From Aquimarina agarilytica ZC1 (lineage in GTDB: Bacteria; Bacteroidota; Bacteroidia; Flavobacteriales; Flavobacteriaceae), in assembly GCF_000255455.1 (NCBI RefSeq), contig NZ_JH621255.1:60527-101570 (forward strand): DNA of 41,044 bases. The letters run 5' to 3'. Numbering within the stretch: the first letter of the stretch is position 1; every line of letters starts with the position of its first letter. A program made the position numbers and the translations under genes. The notes below the pieces were generated by a model. That model had not been told where the DNA came from and did not search any database. It saw only the letters and a program-made list of their open reading frames with translations. Shown here one piece after another: positions 33,196 through 41,044 of this stretch.

Positions 33196-35061
33196 ATGAG
33201 AAAACTCCTTTTACTTATTATTATTATAGTTACAGCAATAGGATTTACTGCTCGTTTATTCTATTTACAAATTTATGATACCTCCTACGAAAATTTATCC
33301 CGAAATAACGCGGTAAAAATTTTATACGACTACCCTCAACGCGGGTATTTATTTGACAGAAATAACAAATTGCTTGTAGCCAACCAACCCTCCTATGACG
33401 TTATGGCTATACCCCGAGAAATCAAAGCTTTTGATACGCTTGAATTTTGTAAAATTTTAAATACCAAAAAGGAAAAACTTGTCAAGCAACTTAACAAAGC
33501 GCGTAATTATTCTAGACAACTACCCTCTGTTATTGTTCCTCAACTAACTAAAAGTGAATATGCCTATTTACAAGAAAAAATGTGGAAGTATGAAGGCTTT
33601 TACATTCAAAAACGTTCCTTACGAGATTACAAAACCAAAGCTGCCGCCAACGTACTTGGTTTTATTGGCGAAGTAAACAATCGAATTATAAAAAAACAAC
33701 CCTATTACAGGTCTGGAGATTTAATTGGTAAACAAGGAATTGAAAGTGCTTACGAAAAAGAATTACGAGGCATAAAAGGAGTTAAATACATACAAAAGGA
33801 TCGATTAAATAGAGAAATTGCCCCTTACAAAGCAGGAAAGTTAGACACACTCCCTGTCCGTGGTAAAGATCTTCACTTAACCATTGACATTGAATTACAG
33901 GAATACGGAAAAAAACTAATGCAAAATAAACGTGGTGGTATTGTTGCTATTGAACCATCAAGTGGAGAAATACTAGCCCTTATCACCGCACCAAGTTACG
34001 ATCCTGATCTATTGGTAGGAAGAAAAAGATCGACCAATTATACCCGAATGTATTACGACACTATAAGCAAACCACTTTATGACAGAGGGCTGCTTGCCGA
34101 ATACCCTCCTGGCTCTCCTTTTAAAACTATAAATGCACTTATTGCTTTGGAAGAGGGTGTTATTGCCCCCGAAGATCGTTTTTCATGTTATCATGGATAC
34201 AAATATGGCAGTCGAGGACGAAAAATGGGATGTCACGCCCACCCAAGCCCCGTAAATCTGACCAAAGGAATAGCCGTTTCATGTAACTCTTATTTTGCCC
34301 AAGTATACCGTAAAATCATAGAAAAGTATGAACCTCCTCAAAAAGGATTAGACAACTGGCGTAAACATCTAGAAAGCTTTGGCTTTGGTAATTTCCTAGG
34401 ATACGACCTTCCACCAGGTAGACCAGGGCGTATACCAAGTGCCGCCTATTATGACAAAGTATATCCTGCTAAAAACTGGAGAGCCACCACCACACTTTCT
34501 AATGCTATTGGACAAGGCGAAGTGGTATCTACCCCTATACAATTGGCAAATATGACTGCCGCAATTGCCAACAGAGGTTTTTATTACACACCTCACATGC
34601 TTAAAAAAATCAACAATACAAAAATTACCGAACCAAAGTTTACGACTAAAAAACACACCACAATTAGTCCGATTCATTTTGAAAAAGTAATCGAAGGTAT
34701 GGAACAAGTATTCACCAAAGGTACTGCCAGTTTTTTACAAGTTCCAGGAATTTCAATTTGCGGAAAAACAGGTACTGCAGAAAACTTTACTAAAATAGAC
34801 GGCAAGCGTACTCAATTAACTGATCACTCTATTTTTATAGCTTTTGCTCCAAAAAATAATCCTCAAATCGCTTTAGCTGTTTTTGTAGAAAATGGATATT
34901 GGGGAGCTCGATATGCCGGAAGGATTTCTAGTTTAATGATTGAAAAATATATCAAAAAAGAAATCACTTTAAAACGCATGGAAGAATGGGTTTTAAATCA
35001 TAGTCTAGAAGAAGAATACGCCAAACCTTATAGTGGAGAACCATTTAAAATTAATCAATAA
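33196..35061 (+). CDS. mrdA: Penicillin-binding protein 2 (class B transpeptidase of the elongasome)
   Basis: PBP2 cross-links peptidoglycan made by RodA. The 621-aa protein has an N-terminal membrane helix (about residues 2-22), a pedestal domain (RNNAVKILYDYPQRGYLFDR) and a transpeptidase domain with Ser307 in PPGSPFK (SxxK), SCN (SxN, in VSCNSYF) and KTGT (in CGKTGTAEN). The SxxK box reads SPFK rather than the common STFK, but the catalytic Ser and Lys are kept. It lies between mreD (15 bases before) and rodA (2 bases after). Confidence 0.96.
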   Translation: MRKLLLLIIIIVTAIGFTARLFYLQIYDTSYENLSRNNAVKILYDYPQRGYLFDRNNKLLVANQPSYDVMAIPREIKAFDTLEFCKILNTKKEKLVKQLNKARNYSRQLPSVIVPQLTKSEYAYLQEKMWKYEGFYIQKRSLRDYKTKAAANVLGFIGEVNNRIIKKQPYYRSGDLIGKQGIESAYEKELRGIKGVKYIQKDRLNREIAPYKAGKLDTLPVRGKDLHLTIDIELQEYGKKLMQNKRGGIVAIEPSSGEILALITAPSYDPDLLVGRKRSTNYTRMYYDTISKPLYDRGLLAEYPPGSPFKTINALIALEEGVIAPEDRFSCYHGYKYGSRGRKMGCHAHPSPVNLTKGIAVSCNSYFAQVYRKIIEKYEPPQKGLDNWRKHLESFGFGNFLGYDLPPGRPGRIPSAAYYDKVYPAKNWRATTTLSNAIGQGEVVSTPIQLANMTAAIANRGFYYTPHMLKKINNTKITEPKFTTKKHTTISPIHFEKVIEGMEQVFTKGTASFLQVPGISICGKTGTAENFTKIDGKRTQLTDHSIFIAFAPKNNPQIALAVFVENGYWGARYAGRISSLMIEKYIKKEITLKRMEEWVLNHSLEEEYAKPYSGEPFKINQ

Positions 35062-35063
35062 AT

Positions 35064-36320
35064 ATGGCTAAATCAAACTTGGGAAATATCGATTGGATAT
35101 CCATACTTGTTTATTTTTTATTAGTCATATTTGGCTGGATCAACATTTATTCAGCCTCATTAAGTGACGCCGCCACTTCATATTTTGACTTAAATCAACC
35201 CTATGGTAAACAAGCCCTTTGGATTGGTCTGAGTATGATATTCATCATTATCATTTTAGCCACAGAGAGTAAATTTTTCGAACGCTTTTCCAGTATAATT
35301 TATATGGTTTCTTTAGTCAGCTTATTGGGCCTATTTATTTTTGGAAAAACAATATCTGGAGCCACATCTTGGTATGTATTTGGAGGCATTAGCATTCAAC
35401 CTTCAGAATTTGCTAAAGCAGCAACTGCTTTGGCATTAGCAAAATACATTAGTGACTTGCAAACCAATATGAAGCACTTTAAACACCAAGCCAAAGCCCT
35501 TTTAATTTTAGCTTTACCTGCACTTTTAATTATGGGACAGCCCGATGCTGGAAGTGCCTTGGTGTACGCTGCTTTTATTTTCACCATGTATAGAGAAGGT
35601 ATTGCAGGTTTGTATTTATTTTTAGGTTTTTTAGCAATTAGTGTATTTGTACTCACACTTCTTTTTAATGCTACCACAGTTATAATATGCAGTAGTATTA
35701 TCGCTATTTGCATTTACTTTCTTACCAAAAAGAAAAAGAATCTAATTTCTAAATTAGTAATCTACACTATTGGAATAAGTCTATTTAGTTTTTCAGTAAA
35801 CTATGTATTTAACCATGTATTCAAACAACATCACCGTGATCGTTTTAATATTGTTTTAGGAAAAGAAGTTGATGCTAAAGGGATTGGCTACAATACCGAT
35901 CAAAGTGAAATTGCTATTGGAAGTGGCGGTTGGTTTGGAAAAGGCTGGACCGAAGGCACTCAAACCAAAGGAGGCTTTGTACCTGAGCAACATACCGATT
36001 ATATTTTTAGCACTGTTGGTGAAGAATGGGGCTTTGTTGGCAGTGTATTTGTTATCATTCTTTTCAGCATTTTAATTATCCGCGCCCTATTTATTGCCGA
36101 AAGGCAAAAAAGTCAATTCAATAGGGTGTATTGCTACTCTGTTGCCAGTATCTTATTCATCCATTTCTTTGTAAATATCGGAATGGTTATAGGAATAGTG
36201 CCCACAGTAGGTATACCCTTGCCTTTTTTTAGCTACGGAGGCTCCGGCTTATGGGGATTTACCATGCTTGTTTTTATTATGGTTAAATTGGATTCCGATC
36301 GAATGACTAGTAACTTTTAA
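35064..36320 (+). CDS. rodA: Peptidoglycan glycosyltransferase RodA (SEDS family)
   Basis: RodA polymerises glycan strands from lipid II and works with PBP2. The 418-aa protein has about ten membrane helices. SEDS landmarks are IQPSEFAKAATALALAKYI, GQPDAGSALVY (the conserved Asp), the long loop with QSEIAIGSGGWFGKGW and EQHTDYIFSTVGEEWGF, and the C-terminal PLPFFSYGGSGLW. It is the last gene of the elongasome operon. Confidence 0.97.
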   Translation: MAKSNLGNIDWISILVYFLLVIFGWINIYSASLSDAATSYFDLNQPYGKQALWIGLSMIFIIIILATESKFFERFSSIIYMVSLVSLLGLFIFGKTISGATSWYVFGGISIQPSEFAKAATALALAKYISDLQTNMKHFKHQAKALLILALPALLIMGQPDAGSALVYAAFIFTMYREGIAGLYLFLGFLAISVFVLTLLFNATTVIICSSIIAICIYFLTKKKKNLISKLVIYTIGISLFSFSVNYVFNHVFKQHHRDRFNIVLGKEVDAKGIGYNTDQSEIAIGSGGWFGKGWTEGTQTKGGFVPEQHTDYIFSTVGEEWGFVGSVFVIILFSILIIRALFIAERQKSQFNRVYCYSVASILFIHFFVNIGMVIGIVPTVGIPLPFFSYGGSGLWGFTMLVFIMVKLDSDRMTSNF

Positions 36321-36402
36321 CCAACCACTAATTTCTTAGATCTCTATACTTAAGTATTTTGTACATTAGAGGGAATTAATTGTTCATTACATTAACCATC
36401 TT

Positions 36403-37287
36403 ATGCACAAACTTAAAATTGAAAATTTAGCAAAAACCTATCCTAATAATGTAAAAGCACTAAACAATATTTCTATAGAGATTACCAATGGAATGTTTGG
36501 TCTTTTAGGTCCAAATGGAGCTGGGAAATCTTCATTAATGAGAACCTTAGCCACACTACAAAAAGCAGATAGTGGTAGCATCACACTTAATGATATAGAT
36601 GTTATTAATCAGCCAGAAGCTTTAAGAAAAGTATTGGGTTACTTACCTCAGGAATTTGGAGTGTATCCTAGGATAACTGCGGCACAATTGCTTGATCATT
36701 TAGCTATTTTAAAAGGGATTACTAATTCCAAAAAAAGAAAGGAATTAGTTAACTATTTATTAGACAAAGTTAATTTATATGAAAAACGCAACAAAAGCGT
36801 AAAAGGGTTTTCTGGAGGAATGAAACAACGTGTTGGCATAGCCCAAGCTTTAATTGGCAACCCAAGTTTAATAATAGTTGACGAGCCTACAGCCGGTTTA
36901 GATCCAAGTGAAAGAAATAGATTTTATAATTTATTAGCAGAAGTTGGCGAAGAAGTTATTGTAATCTTATCCACGCACATTGTTGATGATGTTAGAGAGC
37001 TTTGTACCAAAATGGCCATTATGAATCTGGGCAACATAGTGTATCAAGGATCACCTCAACATGCCATCAATGATTTGGATGGCAAAATTTATCAAAAAAT
37101 TGTATCTCGAGATAACTTGAAAGAATATGCCAACAATTATACTTTAATTTCAAACAAAATGGTTGGGGGACAACCTTTAATTCATATTTATAGCGAAACA
37201 AATCCTTATGAAGGCTTTGAACAAGTTAAACCTAATTTGGAAGATGTTTTCTTTTCCAAAATTAACACACAAAACGCTTTAGTTTAA
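36403..37287 (+). CDS. ABC transporter ATP-binding protein
   Basis: The 294-aa ATPase has Walker A GPNGAGKSS (about residues 37-45), the Q-loop near LPQEFGVYP, signature FSGGMKQRV, Walker B LIIVDEPTAGLD and the H-loop STH. The C-terminal 70 residues are an extra domain common in exporters with ABC-2 permeases. The permease/peptidase fusion starts 17 bases downstream and is its obvious partner. Confidence 0.93.
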   Translation: MHKLKIENLAKTYPNNVKALNNISIEITNGMFGLLGPNGAGKSSLMRTLATLQKADSGSITLNDIDVINQPEALRKVLGYLPQEFGVYPRITAAQLLDHLAILKGITNSKKRKELVNYLLDKVNLYEKRNKSVKGFSGGMKQRVGIAQALIGNPSLIIVDEPTAGLDPSERNRFYNLLAEVGEEVIVILSTHIVDDVRELCTKMAIMNLGNIVYQGSPQHAINDLDGKIYQKIVSRDNLKEYANNYTLISNKMVGGQPLIHIYSETNPYEGFEQVKPNLEDVFFSKINTQNALV

Positions 37288-37304
37288 CCCTCAACCTTAC
37301 GATT

Positions 37305-40300
37305 ATGTTTTATATTTTTTTTGCAAAAGAGCTTAAAGCTGCTCTTAAGCAACCCATGATATATGTTTTTTTTGTCCTTATTAGTCTGCTAACATTTGGA
37401 GCTGTTGTAAGTGATCATGTTTCCATAGGAGGATCTGTTGGTAATGTTTATAAGAACGCCCCGCACGTTATTAGCATTTATACTATTATTTTATCATTTT
37501 TTGGATTATTAACAGCCACCGCTTTTTTTAATAATGCCGCATTACGCGATTATGCTAATAATTTTGACGAAATACTTTTTAGTGCTCCGCTGTCAAAATC
37601 TGGCTATTTCTTTGGACGGTTTTTTGGGGCTTTAATATTATCAACTATTCCACTATTGGGTGTTTTTCTTGGAATTATTATAGGAAGTTACCTAGGACCA
37701 ATATTTAATTGGATATCACCAGATAGAATAGGTGGCTTTCAACTCATGACATTTGTAAAAAATTACTTTATTTTTATTTTACCCAATATGTTTATTGCTG
37801 GTGCGATCATATTTGGAATGGCTAACAAATGGAAAAGTACCGTTATTTCATTTGTAGGCTCTTTACTAATAGTGATTGGTTATATTATTTCGCTTAATAT
37901 CATTTCAGATGTAGAAAATGAAAGCATAGGTGCGCTCACAGACATATTTGGCTTAAACACCTACAACACTCAAACCAAATACTATACTGTTATAGAAAAA
38001 AACAGCTTAAATCCATCTTTAACAGGTTTTCTACTAATTAATAGAATTGTCTGGTTGGGATTGTCTGTAATTATTTTGATAATTTCTTTTTTCAGTTTTT
38101 CATTTCATAAAAAAAATAAAAAAGAAAAAGCGCTTAAAAAGAAAATTGAAACTTCAAATACTGTTTTTACACTTCCTAAAATACAACAAGCTTACACAAT
38201 ACGTACGCATTGGGATCATTTTAAGAGTTTCTTTTTTATTAATTTTTTGAGCATTTTTAAAAATGTCACCTTTAAAATTTTACTATTATTTAGTCTTATA
38301 ATTTTAATTTCAAACCTCATTTCTGGATACGAATACTATGGTTTACAGAGTTACCCGGTAACTTATAAAATTATAGATACCATCAAAGGAACTTCTTTTT
38401 TTATCTTAATTATAATCGTGTTTTTTTCGGGTGAATTAATTTGGAGGGATCGTGATTACAAAATTAATGAAGTGATAGATGCTACTCCGCATACTTCTCT
38501 AATTTCATTAGTTGCCAAAACGCTTTCATTGGTGGCTATAGCTTCTTTACTTCGTATATTTTTTATTATCTGTGGTATTTTATATCAACTTGGCAAAGGT
38601 TATTATCGTATAGACCTTAATACTTATATTTTTGATTTTTTGTATGTGGATTTAAGCAGCTACTTTATTTTTAGTGGCATAATGATCTTGATTCAAGTAC
38701 TCTGCAAAAACAAGTATATTGGATATTTTATATCTATTTTAATACTATTTATACTTGACACATTACTTTTCGCTTTTGATATTGAATCTAACATGATGTA
38801 CATTGGAGGAAGACCTAATCTTTTGTTTTCTGATATGAATTCATTTGGCCCTTCTCTAAAAAGAGCATTGTGGTTTAATACATATTGGTTACTATTAGCT
38901 ACTATATGCTTATCCATTGCTGGTTTATTATGGAATCGCGGAAAAATGGAATCCTTAAAAAACAGAGTATCTGTAGGGCTAAAGCAAATAAGTACAGGTT
39001 ACAAAATTTTCTTTTTAGGCATAATCACCACTTGGTTACTTGTTGCCGGATTTGTGTATTACAATACACAGCTATTAAACAAAATGCCTACTGCTGATGA
39101 AATAGAATTATCACAGGTAGATTATGAAAAAAAATACAAGAAGTTTGAGAAAATTAATTTACCTAAATTAAAAGACATCAATTATTTTGTTGATATTTTT
39201 GCCTACAAAAGAAATGTAATTGCTAAAGCAAAAGCTACACTTGCAAATGAATCCGATACTGCAATTGATTCTATTCATTTTAATATTCATCAAAATTGGG
39301 AAACCGAAATTCTTATTCCAGATTCGGAATTGATTTTAGATGACAAAGAATTAGGTTATCAGATTTATAAGTTAAATAACCCGTTGCAGCCTAATCAAGA
39401 AATTCCTTTAGAAATTAACGTAAAATACCTTACCAAAGGTTTTGAAAACAATAATGAATTGACCAGTATTGTTGCCAACGGTACTTTTTTAAATAACAGC
39501 ACTGTATTTCCTACTATTGGTTATTCTTCTGGAGCAGAACTTAGTGATAAAAATTTGAGAAAAAAATACGGATTACCAAAAAAAGAAATCATGCCCAAAT
39601 TGCAAGCTAATTGTTCTACTCATTGCATGCGTAATTATATTTCTAATGGAACCTCTGATTTTACTTGCATTGAAACAGTGATATCTACTGCAAATGATCA
39701 AATTGCTATTGCTCCTGGTACCTTAGTAAAAAAATGGATAGCTAATAACAGGACCTATTTTCATTATCAAATAGACCATCCTTCTTTAAATTTTGTATCA
39801 TTTGTTTCGGGCAAATACAAAATAAAAAAACGGGATTGGAACGGTATTGCTTTAGAAGTGTATTACGATCAAAAACACCCACAAAATGTAGTCAAAATGC
39901 TGGATGCTGTTGAAAACTCACTAACTTATTACTCCGAAAATTTTGGTCCCTATATGCATAATCAATGTCGGATTATTGAATTTCCTCGTTACAGTACTTT
40001 TGCTCAAGCTTTCCCAGGCACTATGCCCTATTCGGAATCTTTGGGTTTTATTGTCAACTTAGAAGATGAAGACAAAAACAATGTAGTAGATGCTGTTATT
40101 GCCCATGAAATGGCACACCAATGGTGGGCACATCAAGTTATAGGTGCCCGTATGCAAGGAGCAACCCTGTTTAGCGAAGGTTTTTCTGAATATGCTTCGC
40201 TTATGGTGATGAAAAAAAAATCAGGTACTCCTATGAAAATGCGTGAATTCCTCAAATATAATCACGAACGTTATTTGAGAGGTCGAAGTGGAGAATTAAA

Positions 40301-40886
40301 CAAGGAACTCCCTATTTACAAAGTAGAGAATCAACAATACATCCATTACGGAAAAGGTAGTGTAGTATTATATGCCTTACAAGACTATATTGGCGAAGAC
40401 AAGGTGAACACAGCTATGCGTAATTTTTTAAATGAATTTAAATACAAAAATCCGCCTTATCCAACCTCACTTGATTTTTTAGAATATCTAGAACCTCAAG
40501 TTCCCGATTCTTTAAATTATTTAGTCACTGATTTATTGAAAACGATCACATTATATGACAACAGAATAAAAGAAGCTACTTATAAAAAAGTAAACAACGG
40601 AAAATACCAAATTTCGATGAAAATAACTGCAAAAAAAATACGAGCAGATTCCATTGGTGTTGAAAAAAACATTCCAATAAACGATTGGATCGATCTGGGT
40701 GCTTTTGGGGATGAGGATGAAAAGAGTCTTATTTTTCAAAAACGAGTTAAAATAACAAAACCCGAAATGGATTTTAGTTTTGAAATAGATACAATACCAG
40801 CCAAATTAGCTATAGACCCTAGAAGATTATTAATTGACCGTGTTTATAAAGACAACAGCAAAACTGTTGAAGAAATTACGCTATGA
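37305..40886 (+). CDS. ABC-2-type permease fused to an M1-family aminopeptidase domain
   Basis: The 1193-aa protein has an N-terminal half (about residues 1-590) with two sets of about six membrane helices, in the manner of ABC-2 permeases. The C-terminal half (about 620-1190) is a gluzincin with the zinc site HEMAH (His934), followed by Glu in FSEGFSEY. The Glu is 19 residues after the second His, one more than in classical M1 enzymes, which I also recall for this fusion family. Other M1-like parts are the IEFPRYSTFAQAFPGTMPYS segment in place of GxMEN, and a late Tyr region (YIHYGKGSVVLYAL). Such fusions are frequent in Bacteroidota, but the substrate is unknown. The peptidase domain should face the periplasm. 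Confidence 0.9.
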   Translation: MFYIFFAKELKAALKQPMIYVFFVLISLLTFGAVVSDHVSIGGSVGNVYKNAPHVISIYTIILSFFGLLTATAFFNNAALRDYANNFDEILFSAPLSKSGYFFGRFFGALILSTIPLLGVFLGIIIGSYLGPIFNWISPDRIGGFQLMTFVKNYFIFILPNMFIAGAIIFGMANKWKSTVISFVGSLLIVIGYIISLNIISDVENESIGALTDIFGLNTYNTQTKYYTVIEKNSLNPSLTGFLLINRIVWLGLSVIILIISFFSFSFHKKNKKEKALKKKIETSNTVFTLPKIQQAYTIRTHWDHFKSFFFINFLSIFKNVTFKILLLFSLIILISNLISGYEYYGLQSYPVTYKIIDTIKGTSFFILIIIVFFSGELIWRDRDYKINEVIDATPHTSLISLVAKTLSLVAIASLLRIFFIICGILYQLGKGYYRIDLNTYIFDFLYVDLSSYFIFSGIMILIQVLCKNKYIGYFISILILFILDTLLFAFDIESNMMYIGGRPNLLFSDMNSFGPSLKRALWFNTYWLLLATICLSIAGLLWNRGKMESLKNRVSVGLKQISTGYKIFFLGIITTWLLVAGFVYYNTQLLNKMPTADEIELSQVDYEKKYKKFEKINLPKLKDINYFVDIFAYKRNVIAKAKATLANESDTAIDSIHFNIHQNWETEILIPDSELILDDKELGYQIYKLNNPLQPNQEIPLEINVKYLTKGFENNNELTSIVANGTFLNNSTVFPTIGYSSGAELSDKNLRKKYGLPKKEIMPKLQANCSTHCMRNYISNGTSDFTCIETVISTANDQIAIAPGTLVKKWIANNRTYFHYQIDHPSLNFVSFVSGKYKIKKRDWNGIALEVYYDQKHPQNVVKMLDAVENSLTYYSENFGPYMHNQCRIIEFPRYSTFAQAFPGTMPYSESLGFIVNLEDEDKNNVVDAVIAHEMAHQWWAHQVIGARMQGATLFSEGFSEYASLMVMKKKSGTPMKMREFLKYNHERYLRGRSGELNKELPIYKVENQQYIHYGKGSVVLYALQDYIGEDKVNTAMRNFLNEFKYKNPPYPTSLDFLEYLEPQVPDSLNYLVTDLLKTITLYDNRIKEATYKKVNNGKYQISMKITAKKIRADSIGVEKNIPINDWIDLGAFGDEDEKSLIFQKRVKITKPEMDFSFEIDTIPAKLAIDPRRLLIDRVYKDNSKTVEEITL

Positions 40887-40909
40887 TTCTATAGAGAAAC
40901 TACAAAAAC

Positions 40910-40955
40910 AAACGACCTGCAAGTGAAACACTAAACAGGTCGTTTATTTTTTTTC
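40910..40955. terminator. Intrinsic terminator after the permease/peptidase gene
   Basis: AAACGACCTG (40910-40919) pairs with CAGGTCGTTT (40936-40945), followed by a T-rich run. It may also end the minus-strand gene that comes in from the right. Confidence 0.85.
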
Positions 40956-40969
40956 CCGGCATAAGCTTT

Positions 40970-41044
40970 CTACATAAAACGATAGCCTACCGAAAGTTGA
41001 AAATTAAAATTAAAAGTACGCTCATTACCATCTGCACCTACACG
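40970..41044 (-). CDS. C-terminal end of an outer-membrane beta-barrel protein (partial)
   Basis: The last 24 codons of a minus-strand gene enter from the right edge: RVGADGNERTFNFNFQLSVG then YRFM and a stop at 40970-40972. The alternating hydrophobic pattern ending in an aromatic residue near the C-terminus (GYRF) is typical of the closing strand of an outer-membrane barrel. The rest lies outside the window, so the family cannot be named. Confidence 0.65.
   Translation of the reverse strand, partial: RVGADGNERTFNFNFQLSVGYRFM

Noticed and set aside
1..41044. CRISPR arrays or rRNA genes
   Set aside because: No regularly spaced 25-40 base repeats with unique spacers and no rRNA signature were seen; the GAGGTTA and GT tracts are simple tandem repeats.

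Overview
The window reads as part of a Flavobacteriaceae-like (Bacteroidota) chromosome. The DNA is AT-rich, Shine-Dalgarno sites are mostly absent, and several promoters carry the Bacteroidota -7 box TAnnTTTG. The gene content agrees: a SusC/SusD pair under a hybrid two-component-type regulator, a type IX secretion C-terminal signal, a DUF3347 lipoprotein, and an ABC permease/M1 peptidase fusion. No species can be named from the sequence alone.

Layout. (1) 1-3224: mutS, then a tRNA-Gly(GCC)/tRNA-Leu(TAA) pair with a clear promoter and terminator. (2) 3225-8745: an accessory strip lying between conserved genes. It holds an ISL3-type transposase remnant, an orphan RES-domain gene, higBA, a Fic gene, a RelB/RelE-like pair and one unknown 96-aa gene, all on the plus strand. 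The spacers carry degraded repeats, including two group II intron 3' ends. (3) 8746-16570: a DEAD-box helicase, a DUF808 membrane protein, a secreted META/T9SS protein, a roughly 1 kb non-coding stretch with two small transcription units and a candidate structured RNA, a prfH operon preceded by a 32-codon rtcB remnant, and a LexA/CI-like repressor overlapping a DnaQ-GIY-YIG nuclease. (4) 16584-27109, minus strand: an HTCS-type regulator, SusC, SusD and a secreted phosphodiesterase/alkaline phosphatase fusion. (5) 27269-28831, minus strand: a metallophosphoesterase and a DUF3347 lipoprotein. (6) 29030-36320: purH, then mreB-mreC-mreD-mrdA-rodA. (7) 36403-40886: an ABC ATPase with a permease/aminopeptidase fusion. 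The window ends in the tail of an outer-membrane protein gene.

How the genes work together. mreBCD, PBP2 and RodA form the lateral-wall (elongasome) operon. The SusCD locus has no glycoside hydrolase; its only enzyme is the phosphoesterase fusion, so it looks like an organophosphate uptake system. Its regulator keeps the HTCS architecture but seems to have lost the phospho-acceptor His and Asp. The S24 repressor gene starts inside a perfect 16-bp-arm inverted repeat and is translationally coupled to a two-nuclease protein, which suggests a self-repressed, damage-inducible operon.

The points most worth a second look are the structured RNA at 12411-12547, the operator over the start codon at 14337-14377, the rtcB remnant, the degenerate HTCS with phased upstream motifs, and the toxin-rich strip at 3225-8745.
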